A stretch of DNA of 8,581 nucleotides from Desulfobacterales bacterium CG23_combo_of_CG06-09_8_20_14_all_52_9 (GCA_002771315.1 PCSF01000210.1:214-8794); one strand, 5' to 3'; numbered from the stretch's first letter, positions 1 through 6,836 are shown. Program-made: numbers and translations. Notes: generated from the sequence alone by a model not told the origin.

Positions 1-39
1 AAGGTACTCCAGGCTGGCGGAAAGGTGGAAACGGTTTAA
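1..39 (+). CDS. rplO: Ribosomal protein L15, C-terminal end (partial)
   Basis: Only the last 12 codons and the TAA stop are in the window; the reading is KVLQAGGKVETV. This resembles the C-terminal strand of L15, in which a hydrophobic stretch followed by a glycine and a short basic/valine end is common. L15 is a late-assembling protein of the large ribosomal subunit. The position supports the call, because rplO directly precedes secY in the spc operon of most bacteria, and here the stop lies three bases before the secY ATG. The fragment is too short for proof from sequence alone, so the call rests mainly on gene order. Confidence 0.82.
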   Translation, partial: KVLQAGGKVETV

Positions 40-42
40 TCC

Positions 43-1356
43 ATGGTTGGCGGTGGATTTGGAAATATTTTCAAGATCCCGGAGCTGAAGAAAAGGCTCT
101 TGTACACTCTGGCGTTGCTCTCCGTTTATCGTATCGGGGTGCATATACCGACTCCGGGAATCGACGCGGCGGCGTTGGCTTCATTTTTTGAGAAGGCCAA
201 GGGAACCCTGCTGGCCCTGTTTGACATGTTCTCGGGTGGTGCCCTAGAGCGCCTTTCGGTCTTTGCCCTGGGCATCATGCCGTATATCAGCGCGTCCATT
301 ATCTTTCAGTTGCTTACGGTGGTGATCCCTCACCTGGGACGATTGTCCAAGGAAGGGGAACAGGGAAGGAAGAAGATCACCCAATACACACGTTACGGAA
401 CCGTAGTCCTTTCCATCATTCAGGGATTCGGTATCGCAGTGGGTCTGGAAAGCATGAGTTCACCGGGCGGTGCTCCGGTGGTCATTCACCCGGGGTGGGG
501 ATTCCGTCTGATGACGGTGATCACCCTGACCTCGGGAACGGCGTTCATTATGTGGCTGGGCGAACAGATCACCGAGCGGGGTATCGGAAACGGAATTTCC
601 CTGATTATCTTTGCCGGTATCGTCGCGAGAATGCCCGATGCGGTGGGAAACACATTCCGGCTCCTGACTACCGGAGAAATGGGAATTTTTCTGGTTTTGA
701 TCCTGCTCATTTTAATGGTGGCCGTGGTGGGCGTCATCGTCTTTATGGAGCAAGGACAAAGACGCATTCCTGTGCAGTACGCCAAACGGGTGGTGGGGCG
801 TAGAATGTACGGCGGACAAAGTACGCATCTTCCATTGAAGATTAATACATCCGGCGTAATCCCCCCTATTTTTGCATCATCCATCATCATGTTTCCGGCC
901 ACCATCGCCAGTTTCATCAAGATCCCGTGGATGCAAAGCGTCGCCAACGCCATGCGGCCGGGAAGCTTTATCTATGAATTTTTATTTGTGGGGTTTGTCT
1001 ATTTTTTCTGCTATTTCTATACGGCCGTTACCTTCAATCCGGTGGATGTCGCAGAGAACATGAAAAAGCACGGCGGATTTATCCCCGGCATCCGCCCCGG
1101 AAAGCGGACGTCGGAGTATATCGATCGGGTTCTGACCCGAATCACCCTGGGTGGCGCTACGTATGTTTCAGCCGTTTGTGTTTTGCCGTCCATCCTAATC
1201 ACGAAGTTCAATGTTCCCTTTTACTTCGGGGGTACGGCGTTGTTGATCGTCGTAGGAGTGGCGCTGGATACCATTGCACAGATCGAGTCGCATATGTTGG
1301 CTCGCCACTATGAAGGGTTCTTGAAGAAGAGCGGTGCTATCAAGGGACGTTATTGA
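43..1356 (+). CDS. secY: Protein translocase subunit SecY
   Basis: SecY is the channel-forming subunit of the SecYEG translocon in the inner membrane. It exports unfolded proteins with SecA and inserts membrane proteins with the ribosome. The 437-residue product has the usual family length and about ten hydrophobic segments. The plug and second-helix signature lies at about residues 60-85 ([20 protein letters not shown]). [14 protein letters not shown] at 173-186 is the conserved end of TM4 and start of TM5. The cytosolic loop [12 protein letters not shown] at 349-360, which contacts SecA and the ribosome, is intact. The ATG at 43 is three bases after the rplO stop. A purine-rich AAGGTGG lies about 14 bases upstream inside rplO, which is rather far, so translational coupling to rplO is likely. 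The next gene, map, begins one base after the stop. No truncation or missing motif is seen. Confidence 0.98.
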   Translation: MVGGGFGNIFKIPELKKRLLYTLALLSVYRIGVHIPTPGIDAAALASFFEKAKGTLLALFDMFSGGALERLSVFALGIMPYISASIIFQLLTVVIPHLGRLSKEGEQGRKKITQYTRYGTVVLSIIQGFGIAVGLESMSSPGGAPVVIHPGWGFRLMTVITLTSGTAFIMWLGEQITERGIGNGISLIIFAGIVARMPDAVGNTFRLLTTGEMGIFLVLILLILMVAVVGVIVFMEQGQRRIPVQYAKRVVGRRMYGGQSTHLPLKINTSGVIPPIFASSIIMFPATIASFIKIPWMQSVANAMRPGSFIYEFLFVGFVYFFCYFYTAVTFNPVDVAENMKKHGGFIPGIRPGKRTSEYIDRVLTRITLGGATYVSAVCVLPSILITKFNVPFYFGGTALLIVVGVALDTIAQIESHMLARHYEGFLKKSGAIKGRY

Positions 1357-1357
1357 T

Positions 1358-2113
1358 ATGGTGATTCTCAAATCACCGAAGGAGATAGAAAAGATCACAG
1401 CCAGCAATCGGATCGTGGCTAAAATCCTCAAAACCCTTGAGTCCGAAGTGGCGCGCGGTGTGACGACGATGCAGCTTAACGATTTGTCGGAAAGGTTGAC
1501 TGGTGAGAATCAGGCCGTTCCGGCGTTCAAGGGATACCGCGGATATCCCTTTTCGCTTTGTACGTCGGTCAACCATGTCGTGGTGCATGGTTTTCCTAAC
1601 GATACCCCTCTGGAGGAGGGGGATATCGTGAGCCTGGACTTTGGGATTCTGCATGATGGATATTACGGGGATGCGGCCATTACGGTGGCTGTGGGAAAAA
1701 TCTCGGCACCGGCGATGAAGCTGATGCAGGTCACCCGGGAGTCTCTATACAAGGGAATCGAGAAGGCGGTGCCGGATGGACGGCTGTCGGACATCTCCCA
1801 TGCGGTCCAGACTCATGTGGAGGCGCATGGTTATTCGGTGGTCCGTAAGTTTGTTGGGCATGGGATCGGGAGCAAGCTCCACGAAGATCCCCAGATTCCC
1901 AATTTCGGTAAAGCCGGAACCGGGGTTCGTTTGAAACCCGGCATGACCTTGGCCATTGAACCGATGGTCAATGAAAAAGGATATGAGGTGAGGATACTGG
2001 AGGACGGATGGACGGCCGTTACAGAGGATGGGGCTCTGTCGGCCCATTTCGAACACACCATCGCTATCACGGAAAAGGGCCCGGTCATCTTGAGCCGATC
2101 GGACGGGAGTTGA
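1358..2113 (+). CDS. map: Methionine aminopeptidase, type I
   Basis: This enzyme removes the initiator methionine from new cytosolic proteins after deformylation. The reading frame is open from 1334, but the ATG at 1358 is preferred: it gives the family-like start MVILKSPKEIEKI, sits one base after the secY stop, and has AAGGGA (1342-1347) ten bases upstream. The product is 251 residues, usual for a type I enzyme without an N-terminal extension. The dinuclear metal ligands are all present: D94 (SLDFG), D105 (YYGDAA), H168 (FVGHGIG), E201 (AIEPM) and E232 (HFEHT). H77 (VVHGFP) and H175 (KLHEDP) match the substrate-binding histidines. These positions equal the remembered E. coli numbering minus three. 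Gene order secY-map-infA is standard apart from the missing adk. Confidence 0.97.
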   Translation: MVILKSPKEIEKITASNRIVAKILKTLESEVARGVTTMQLNDLSERLTGENQAVPAFKGYRGYPFSLCTSVNHVVVHGFPNDTPLEEGDIVSLDFGILHDGYYGDAAITVAVGKISAPAMKLMQVTRESLYKGIEKAVPDGRLSDISHAVQTHVEAHGYSVVRKFVGHGIGSKLHEDPQIPNFGKAGTGVRLKPGMTLAIEPMVNEKGYEVRILEDGWTAVTEDGALSAHFEHTIAITEKGPVILSRSDGS

Positions 2114-2116
2114 TCT

Positions 2117-2335
2117 ATGGCAAAGGATGAACCCATCGAGGTCAAGGGTATCGTCGTGGAGACTTTGCCCAACGCCATGTTCCGGGTCGAGCTTGAAAAT
2201 AAGCACCGGGTGTTGGCGCATATTTCTGGGAAAATGCGCATGCATTTCATCAAAATTCTTCCCGGCGACGAGGTGACGGTGGAGCTGTCCCCATACGATC
2301 TCACCCGGGGAAGGATTACCTTCCGGGCCAAGTAG
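2117..2335 (+). CDS. infA: Translation initiation factor IF-1
   Basis: IF-1 binds the A site of the 30S subunit and works with IF-2 and IF-3 during initiation. The product is 72 residues, the canonical length, and is a single OB fold. Conserved segments include [21 protein letters not shown] near the N-terminus, [19 protein letters not shown] in the middle, and the end [13 protein letters not shown]. The ATG lies three bases after the map stop, with GGGAG (2105-2109) seven bases upstream inside the end of map, so the two genes are probably translationally coupled. Nothing is unusual in the protein. Confidence 0.98.
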   Translation: MAKDEPIEVKGIVVETLPNAMFRVELENKHRVLAHISGKMRMHFIKILPGDEVTVELSPYDLTRGRITFRAK

Positions 2336-2368
2336 CTTGTGGACTGTCAATAAGGAAGAGTGAAAAAC

Positions 2369-2482
2369 ATGAAAGTCAGGCCATCCATAAAGAAAATATG
2401 CAGCAAGTGTAAAATCGTTCGCAGGAAAGGTGTCGTAAGGGTGATTTGCGAAAACAAGCGGCACAAACAGAGACAGGGATAA
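2369..2482 (+). CDS. rpmJ: Ribosomal protein L36, zinc-binding form
   Basis: This is a 37-residue gene that is easy to miss because of its size. The product starts [20 protein letters not shown] and ends RHKQRQG. L36 is the smallest protein of the large ribosomal subunit and helps hold 23S rRNA domains together. The zinc ribbon ligands C11, C14, C27 and H32 are all present, so this is the C+ (zinc-binding) type. A purine-rich AAGGAAGAG (2352-2360) lies upstream of the ATG. It sits between infA and rpsM, the standard position. The stop TAA is followed immediately by the Shine-Dalgarno sequence of rpsM. Confidence 0.97.
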   Translation: MKVRPSIKKICSKCKIVRRKGVVRVICENKRHKQRQG

Positions 2483-2483
2483 A

Positions 2484-2490
2484 GGGGAGG
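2484..2490 (+). promoter_or_regulatory. Ribosome binding site for rpsM
   Basis: GGGGAGG lies seven bases before the TTG at 2498. It decides the start, because the conserved S13 N-terminus [10 protein letters not shown] begins exactly at that TTG and no ATG is available nearby. Confidence 0.85.
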
Positions 2491-2497
2491 AAAAACC

Positions 2498-2884
2498 TTG
2501 GCACGAATTGCTGGCGTCGATTTGCCGAAAAACAAGCGGATTGAGATCGGGCTGACCTATATCTTCGGAATCGGCAGGAGTACCGCAAGACAAATTCTTT
2601 CGGAGCTCAACATCGATTTTGACACCAAGACCGATCAGATTTCGGAATCCGAAATCAGCAACATCCGCAAGATGATCGATGGTAACTTCAAGGTGGAAGG
2701 GGAGCTCCGCAGCGAAGTCTCCATGAACATCAAACGATTGATGGATCTTGGATGTTACCGGGGGCTGCGTCACCGAAAATCGCTTCCGGTCAACGGACAG
2801 CGCACTAAGACGAACGCCCGAACGCGTAAGGGGCCAAGAAGGACGGCAGTAAAGAAAAAAGGCGCGGCAACAAAGAAGAAATAA
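2498..2884 (+). CDS. rpsM: Ribosomal protein S13 (TTG start)
   Basis: S13 sits in the head of the 30S subunit and contacts the 50S subunit and the P-site tRNA. The 128-residue product starts [21 protein letters not shown] and has the helix-turn motif [12 protein letters not shown]. The RNA-binding segment [21 protein letters not shown] is intact, followed by a lysine-rich C-terminal tail typical of S13. Start is TTG at 2498, supported by the conserved N-terminus and by GGGGAGG seven bases upstream. It lies 15 bases after rpmJ. In E. coli this is the first gene of the alpha operon, where S4 binds the rpsM leader to repress translation; no such pseudoknot could be shown here by eye. Confidence 0.97.
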   Translation: MARIAGVDLPKNKRIEIGLTYIFGIGRSTARQILSELNIDFDTKTDQISESEISNIRKMIDGNFKVEGELRSEVSMNIKRLMDLGCYRGLRHRKSLPVNGQRTKTNARTRKGPRRTAVKKKGAATKKK

Positions 2885-2929
2885 CCGGTTCCATCGACCT
2901 TTCATCGTCGCAACGCAAGGATAGAATCC

Positions 2930-3316
2930 ATGGCAAAAAGGGTCCATACTAAAAAGAAGGAAAAGAAGAGCATCCCCACCGGGGTGGTTCACATTCAATC
3001 GACGTTCAACAACACCATTATCTCTATTACGGATCCGGCGGGAAACGTCATTGCCTGGTCCAGTTCGGGTGGGCAGGGGTTCAAGGGGTCCCGGAAGAGC
3101 ACCCCATTTGCCGCCCAGATGGCGGCAGAAGCCGTCGTGAAAAAAGCCGCCGAGTTTGGCATGAAAAATGTCGAAGTGTATGTCAAAGGACCGGGCTCGG
3201 GCAGGGAATCCGCTCTCCGGTCACTCCAGGCGGCCGGATTCAATGTGATGATGATCAAGGATGTGACGCCCATTCCGCACAATGGATGCCGCCCGCCCAA
3301 ACGGCGAAGAGTGTGA
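2930..3316 (+). CDS. rpsK: Ribosomal protein S11
   Basis: S11 lies on the platform of the 30S subunit, near the mRNA exit and the E site. The product is 128 residues, the usual length. Hallmarks are [20 protein letters not shown] near residue 20, [21 protein letters not shown] around 43-63, [19 protein letters not shown] in the second half, and the end [18 protein letters not shown]. The ATG has AAGGA (2917-2921) eight bases upstream. It follows rpsM after a 45-base gap and precedes rpsD by 62 bases. The N-terminal extension is lysine-rich, as is usual. Nothing is unusual. Confidence 0.98.
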   Translation: MAKRVHTKKKEKKSIPTGVVHIQSTFNNTIISITDPAGNVIAWSSSGGQGFKGSRKSTPFAAQMAAEAVVKKAAEFGMKNVEVYVKGPGSGRESALRSLQAAGFNVMMIKDVTPIPHNGCRPPKRRRV

Positions 3317-3366
3317 CGTCCTGGCGCGAAAGAGGATTGTCTCTCCATCAATGACAAAACGTTTTC

Positions 3367-3375
3367 AAGGAGGAG
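3367..3375 (+). promoter_or_regulatory. Strong ribosome binding site for rpsD
   Basis: AAGGAGGAG is a near-perfect anti-16S match, with the AGGAGG core ending five bases before the TTG at 3379. It supports the non-ATG start of rpsD and probably offsets the weaker initiation codon. Confidence 0.88.
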
Positions 3376-3378
3376 AAG

Positions 3379-4008
3379 TTGGCTAGATACACAGGTTCGG
3401 TTTGCAGGCTATGCCGCAGAGAGAATCTAAAATTATTTCTAAAGGGCGATCGATGTTATTCCGACAAATGCGCCTTCGACCGGAGAGGATATCCGCCCGG
3501 CCAGCATGGCCAGCGACGGGGAAGGAAAGCATCGGACTTCGGCGTCCAGCTCAGAGAAAAGCAGAAGGTCAAGCGGATGTATAGTCTGTCCGAAAAGCAG
3601 TTCCGGCTCACCTTTGGAAGGGCCGATCGGGAAAAGGGGATCACCGGAACCAACCTCTTGGTTTTGCTGGAAAGACGGCTCGACAATGTGGTGTATCGGA
3701 TGGGCTTTGTCAATTCCCGTGCTCAGGGACGTCATCTAGTCCTGCACAATCATTTTATTATAAACGGAAAAAAAGTGAACATTCCCTCGTATCTGATCAA
3801 AGTGGGGGACGTGGTGGAAGTCAAAGAGAAAAGCCGGGCCGTTCAAGCCATCAGCGATTCCATGGAAGCGGTGGTTCGAAGAGGCATCCCCCAGTGGCTT
3901 GAATTAGACAAGGGGACGATGAAGGGAACCGTGAAGGCATATCCCGTTCGAGAGGACCTGACCATGCCGATCCAAGAACAGCTCATCGTGGAGCTTTATT
4001 CCAAATAA
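3379..4008 (+). CDS. rpsD: Ribosomal protein S4, zinc-binding form (TTG start)
   Basis: S4 nucleates assembly of the 30S body by binding 16S rRNA, and in E. coli it also represses the alpha operon. The 209-residue product is of usual length. The N-terminal zinc motif is complete: C9, C12, C26 and C31 (C-X2-C-X13-C-X4-C), so this is the C+ form. [19 protein letters not shown] near residues 37-55 is conserved. The S4 RNA-binding domain spans about residues 98-160 and includes [12 protein letters not shown] and [17 protein letters not shown]. The end [13 protein letters not shown] is canonical. Start is TTG at 3379, because [20 protein letters not shown] is the conserved N-terminus and a strong Shine-Dalgarno sequence lies upstream. 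rpoA follows after 75 bases. Confidence 0.98.
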   Translation: MARYTGSVCRLCRRENLKLFLKGDRCYSDKCAFDRRGYPPGQHGQRRGRKASDFGVQLREKQKVKRMYSLSEKQFRLTFGRADREKGITGTNLLVLLERRLDNVVYRMGFVNSRAQGRHLVLHNHFIINGKKVNIPSYLIKVGDVVEVKEKSRAVQAISDSMEAVVRRGIPQWLELDKGTMKGTVKAYPVREDLTMPIQEQLIVELYSK

Positions 4009-4027
4009 CCGCAACCCTATTTTTTGG

Positions 4028-4058
4028 TCGATGGAGAGATCCGAACAGGCTTCATCGA
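4028..4058 (+). promoter_or_regulatory. Hairpin in the rpsD-rpoA intergenic region
   Basis: TCGATGGAG (4028-4036) can pair with CTTCATCGA (4050-4058), giving nine base pairs including one G-T wobble and a 13-base loop. It lies 20 bases after the rpsD stop and 25 bases before the rpoA ATG, just after a T6 run (4020-4025). There is no T-run after the stem, so it is not a standard terminator. It could shape rpoA translation or mRNA processing; function is inferred only from position. Confidence 0.4.
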
Positions 4059-4071
4059 AGGCAAGCGCATT

Positions 4072-4078
4072 GGAGAGG
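4072..4078 (+). promoter_or_regulatory. Ribosome binding site that sets the rpoA start
   Basis: GGAGAGG ends five bases before the ATG at 4084. It favours that start over the in-frame upstream TTG at 4024 and over the ATG at 4102, neither of which has a comparable site. Confidence 0.78.
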
Positions 4079-4083
4079 CAAAC

Positions 4084-5103
4084 ATGGCATCAGACAAGTT
4101 GATGTATATCAATTGGCAGGAAATGATCAAACCTGACAAGATACAGGTCGCGAGCAAACCGACCTACGGCAAATTGGTATGTGAACCCTTGGAAAGGGGT
4201 TTCGGTATTACCATCGGAAACGCGTTACGCAGAATCATACTGTCATCCCTGTATGGTGCGGCTGCGGTGGCAGTCAAATTCGATAAGGTCATGCACGAGT
4301 TCAGTGTCATCCCGGGTGTTTTGGAGGATGTGACGGAGATCATCCTGAATATTAAGGAGGTCCGATTCAAAGTATCCGATACGCAACCGAAAACGGTTCG
4401 GATCGATGCTCAGGGGGAACGGAAAGTGACCGCAGCGGATATCATCAGTGATGACGGTCAGTGCGAAGTCCTCAATTTGGACCAGCATATCGCCACCCTT
4501 TCCGGCAATAGTGCGTTGAAAATGGAAATTACCGTCAAAGTCGGGAAGGGATACTTCCTGGCGGAGGCAAACCGGGATGAAAACGCTCCGGTGGGAACCA
4601 TTCCCATCGATTCCGTCTTTTCGCCCATCAGGCGGGTGAACTCCGTGGTGACGAATGCTCGAGTGGGACAAAAAACGGATTACGATAAATTGACCTTGGA
4701 GGTTTGGACCGACGGCAGCATCACACCGGAGGATGCAGTGGCCTACGCCGCCAAAATCATGAAGGAACAGATGAAGCTGTTCATCCGCTTCGACGAGAAG
4801 ACCGAACCGGGCTCATTCAACCTATCCAAAGATTCGGAAAAGCCCACCTTCAACGAAAATCTTTATCGAAGCGTTGAAGAACTGGAGCTCTCCGTTCGCA
4901 GCGCCAACTGCCTGAAAAACGCGGATATTCATCGGCTATATCAGCTGGTTCAAAAAACCGAACAGGAGATGCTCAAAACCAAGAACTTCGGGCGGAAATC
5001 TTTAAATGAGATCAAGGAAGTTCTATCCGAGATGGGCCTTTCCCTGGGAATGAAGCTGGATGGCTTTATGCCCCCCACGGAAGGGCCGGACAAGAGGGAG
5101 TAA
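4084..5103 (+). CDS. rpoA: DNA-directed RNA polymerase subunit alpha
   Basis: The alpha subunit dimerises to start RNA polymerase assembly, and its C-terminal domain contacts UP elements and activators. The product from the ATG at 4084 is 339 residues, about 10 more than E. coli alpha. The N-terminal domain (about 1-240) shows [22 protein letters not shown] at 34-55 and [15 protein letters not shown] at 78-91. The C-terminal domain (about 256-325) has [21 protein letters not shown]272 and N275 match E. coli R265 and N268, which bind DNA, and [14 protein letters not shown] follows. Start: the frame is open from a TTG at 4024, but GGAGAGG before 4084 favours the ATG. An ATG at 4102 ([11 protein letters not shown]) matches many homologues' first residue but lacks a ribosome site. 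The last codons carry the Shine-Dalgarno sequence of rplQ. Confidence 0.97.
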   Translation: MASDKLMYINWQEMIKPDKIQVASKPTYGKLVCEPLERGFGITIGNALRRIILSSLYGAAAVAVKFDKVMHEFSVIPGVLEDVTEIILNIKEVRFKVSDTQPKTVRIDAQGERKVTAADIISDDGQCEVLNLDQHIATLSGNSALKMEITVKVGKGYFLAEANRDENAPVGTIPIDSVFSPIRRVNSVVTNARVGQKTDYDKLTLEVWTDGSITPEDAVAYAAKIMKEQMKLFIRFDEKTEPGSFNLSKDSEKPTFNENLYRSVEELELSVRSANCLKNADIHRLYQLVQKTEQEMLKTKNFGRKSLNEIKEVLSEMGLSLGMKLDGFMPPTEGPDKRE

Positions 5104-5111
5104 ACAACCGT

Positions 5112-5666
5112 ATGCGACACCGTAAAGCCGGATTGAAACTGAGTCGGACCGCCAGCCACAGAAGCGCCATGTTTCGAAACATGGTCACATCTCTTTTCAA
5201 ATATGATCGCATCCGCACCACGGATGTCAAGGCAAAGGAAGTCAAACGGTGGGCCGATCGCTTGATTACCCTTGCCAAACGCGGAGATCTGCACGCCCAA
5301 CGGCAGGTGCTGGCGGTTGTCCGCGAAAAGGATGTCGTTTTCAAGCTTTTCGAAAAGGCTAAGGAACGCTTTGCTAACCCCACAGGTGGTTATACCCGAA
5401 TCGTCAAGCTGGGGAGGCGTCCTGGAGATGCGGCTCCCATATCTCTGGTGGAATTGATCGTTCCCGTTTCTGAGGAAAAGAAAAAGGAGAAAAAGAAAGC
5501 CGCCAAGACCTCTCCCAAAAAGAAAAAAGAAGGAGCAAAGAAATCGGGTGGCGCAAAGAAAGCGGTAAAGACACCGGAAGCAAAAGCGGAAAAGCCCGCT
5601 CAGAAACCGACTTCGGAATCGGCTTTGCCGGAAGCTGCGCCGCAGCCGGAAACTCGTAAAGAGTAG
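5112..5666 (+). CDS. rplQ: Ribosomal protein L17 with long lysine/alanine-rich tail
   Basis: L17 lies near the peptide exit tunnel of the large subunit. The core (about residues 1-120) is canonical: [20 protein letters not shown], then [40 protein letters not shown], and a C-terminal strand ending [12 protein letters not shown]. Residues 121-184 form an extra tail rich in K, A, E and P (for example [20 protein letters not shown]), low in complexity and probably disordered. Usual bacterial L17 is about 115-130 residues, so this one is roughly 60 longer. The reading frame is intact to the TAG stop and there is no sign of a frameshift. GAGGGAG (5094-5100) lies inside the end of rpoA, 11 bases before the ATG, so the two genes are closely coupled. 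It is the last gene of the operon, with a terminator 57 bases downstream. Confidence 0.96.
   Translation: MRHRKAGLKLSRTASHRSAMFRNMVTSLFKYDRIRTTDVKAKEVKRWADRLITLAKRGDLHAQRQVLAVVREKDVVFKLFEKAKERFANPTGGYTRIVKLGRRPGDAAPISLVELIVPVSEEKKKEKKKAAKTSPKKKKEGAKKSGGAKKAVKTPEAKAEKPAQKPTSESALPEAAPQPETRKE
5167..5184. repeat. 18-bp perfect palindrome inside rplQ
   Basis: CCATGTTTCGAAACATGG equals its own reverse complement across all 18 bases. It encodes A-M-F-R-N-M in the conserved N-terminal part of L17, so the protein sequence partly forces it. As RNA it would form only a short stem, because the centre leaves no room for a loop without opening base pairs. As DNA it could be a symmetric protein-binding site. 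No function is established. Confidence 0.6.
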
Positions 5667-5723
5667 GGGGTCACAGCCGGCGGTTTTTTTTACTCCTTTC
5701 CATGACCGACACATTATCAAAAG

Positions 5724-5757
5724 ACGCTCGTAGCCGATTTCGGTTGCGGGCGTTTTT
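5724..5757 (+). terminator. Rho-independent terminator after rplQ
   Basis: ACGCTCGTAGCCG (5724-5736) pairs with CGGTTGCGGGCGT (5741-5753) over 13 base pairs, three of them G-T wobbles, with an ATTT loop. A run of T follows (5753-5757). This is a strong intrinsic terminator that ends the ribosomal operon. AAAAG just upstream of the stem gives a short T-run on the opposite strand, so weak two-way action is possible, although no gene converges from the right. It separates the ribosomal genes from the metabolic cassette. Confidence 0.88.
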
Positions 5758-5769
5758 CATGAAAAGAGC

Positions 5770-5799
5770 TTGCCTAACAAGAGAGATATCAGTTATCGT
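5770..5799 (+). promoter_or_regulatory. Possible sigma-70-type promoter of the dehydratase/CoA-transferase cassette
   Basis: TTGCCT (5770-5775) and TATCGT (5794-5799) are separated by 18 bases and resemble -35 and -10 boxes, each matching four of six consensus bases. The site lies between the terminator and the dehydratase start, where a promoter is expected. The matches are weak and could be chance. Confidence 0.3.
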
Positions 5800-5821
5800 T
5801 CATAAACTGAAGGCTGGATCC

Positions 5822-5858
5822 CATGGCCCTTACGAATTCATATACGACATGGCCCTTA
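5822..5858 (+). repeat. 11-bp direct repeat across the dehydratase start
   Basis: CATGGCCCTTA occurs at 5822-5832 and again at 5848-5858, 26 bases apart start to start. The first copy includes the ATG of the dehydratase. The ATG of the second copy is out of frame and opens a seven-codon frame (MALIPMV, stop at 5870-5872). It may be a small duplication, a binding site, or chance. Confidence 0.5.
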
Positions 5859-6836
5859 TCCCGATGGTTTAAAGGGGTGCTTTCGGCTGAAAAACGTCTT
5901 TCCGGCCAAGCCAATGTCACCCCGGTCCTGACTTCCCGTATGTTGGACCATACCATCGGCGCATCGGTGTGCCTTAAGTGTGAAAACTTCCAGCGCGCCG
6001 GGGCCTTTAAGTTTCGCGGCGCCTTCAACGCCATGAGCCGGCTGACGGCACCTCAGCGAAAAAAAGGGGTCGTCACCTATTCTTCGGGGAATCACGCCCA
6101 GGCCGTTGCCCTGACGGGTGCGCTTTTGGGTATCAAGACCACGGTGGTGATGCCTGATGACGCTCCAAAAATCAAACGGGAAGCCACGGCCGGCTATGGT
6201 GCCTCTGTGGTGGAATACGATCCCCGGAAGGCGGATCGGGGAGCGTTGGCGGCATCCCTCCAAGAAAAACATGGATATATCCTGATCCCTCCCTATGATC
6301 ACCCCGATGTCATCTGTGGGCAGGGTACTTCGGCGATGGAAATCTTTACCTCACTGAAACACCTGGACTGGCTGCTGGTTCCCTGCGGCGGCGGCGGGCT
6401 GTTGAGCGGATCGGCCATTGCTGTAAAAAAAATGGATCCCTCTTGTCGGGTCATAGGCGTGGAACCGGAGCTGGCGGATGACGCCACCCGTTCCTTTCAC
6501 AGTGGGAAGCTTCAAACCGTCAAAAACCCACCCACCATCGCCGATGGTACGAGAACTCCGTCTCTGGGGCGGATTACATTTCCCCTTGTGTGCCGGTACG
6601 TGGATGACATGGTCACGGTCTCGGAAGCAGCCATCGTGGAGGCGGTTCGGTTTCTTTTTTTTCGGATGAAACTGGTCGTAGAGCCCTCCGGCGCTCTGGG
6701 CGTTGCCGCCCTGCTCAGCAAAAAGATCCTTCCTCAGGGGCGCGTGGGCGTAATCCTCAGCGGCGGCAACATGGATGCATCGACGCTTCGGACTATTTTA
6801 GATGACGCCTCCCCGAAGGCCGAAACCGAATCATGA
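5823..6836 (+). CDS. PLP-dependent serine/threonine dehydratase, serine racemase-like
   Basis: This is a fold-type II PLP enzyme of the threonine dehydratase/serine racemase family. Such enzymes eliminate ammonia from serine, threonine or 3-hydroxyaspartate to give 2-oxo acids, and some racemise serine. The 337-residue product has the Schiff-base lysine K63 in QRAGAFKFRGAFN, SSGNHAQ at 87-93, the phosphate-binding loop CGGGGLLSG at 188-196, and S313 in SGGNMD, which contacts the PLP ring nitrogen. E214, A218 and D220 (GVEPELADD) match the divalent-metal site of human serine racemase (E210, A214, D216). S88 fits the racemase catalytic serine S84. There is no C-terminal ACT domain, so it is not a feedback-regulated biosynthetic IlvA. 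The ATG at 5823 has TGAAGG upstream. The stop overlaps gctA (ATGA). The substrate is uncertain between threonine, serine and threo-3-hydroxyaspartate. Confidence 0.88.
   Translation: MALTNSYTTWPLSRWFKGVLSAEKRLSGQANVTPVLTSRMLDHTIGASVCLKCENFQRAGAFKFRGAFNAMSRLTAPQRKKGVVTYSSGNHAQAVALTGALLGIKTTVVMPDDAPKIKREATAGYGASVVEYDPRKADRGALAASLQEKHGYILIPPYDHPDVICGQGTSAMEIFTSLKHLDWLLVPCGGGGLLSGSAIAVKKMDPSCRVIGVEPELADDATRSFHSGKLQTVKNPPTIADGTRTPSLGRITFPLVCRYVDDMVTVSEAAIVEAVRFLFFRMKLVVEPSGALGVAALLSKKILPQGRVGVILSGGNMDASTLRTILDDASPKAETES

Noticed and set aside
1334..1357. Earlier start of map inside secY
   Set aside because: The eight extra residues overlap secY and do not fit the family. The ATG at 1358 gives the usual N-terminus and a better-placed ribosome site.
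1745..2998. Long open frame of 417 codons on the minus strand across map, infA, rpmJ and rpsM
   Set aside because: It is fully antisense to four conserved genes with intact motifs. Its translation shows no recognisable domain.
3331..3347. Small inverted repeat AGAG/CTCT between rpsK and rpsD
   Set aside because: Four base pairs are too few to support a regulatory structure without comparative evidence.
4024..4083. N-terminal extension of RpoA from the TTG at 4024
   Set aside because: No ribosome site precedes the TTG, whereas GGAGAGG sits five bases before the ATG at 4084, and the extra 20 residues do not resemble the alpha-subunit family.
5645..5691. Possible extra terminator directly after the rplQ stop: a T8 run (5684-5691) after GCCGG/CCGGC
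   Set aside because: The stem is only about five base pairs with a loop of about 27 bases and includes coding sequence of rplQ. The stem at 5724-5753 is far stronger. It could still add weak termination.
5693..5700. Minus-strand Shine-Dalgarno-like AAAGGAG complement in the rplQ-dehydratase gap
   Set aside because: No start codon with a convincing frame follows at a suitable distance on the minus strand.
4950..5720. Minus-strand open frame rich in Leu, Phe and Arg opposite rplQ
   Set aside because: The composition is just the complement of the lysine-rich L17 tail. There is no family motif, and the plus-strand gene is certain.
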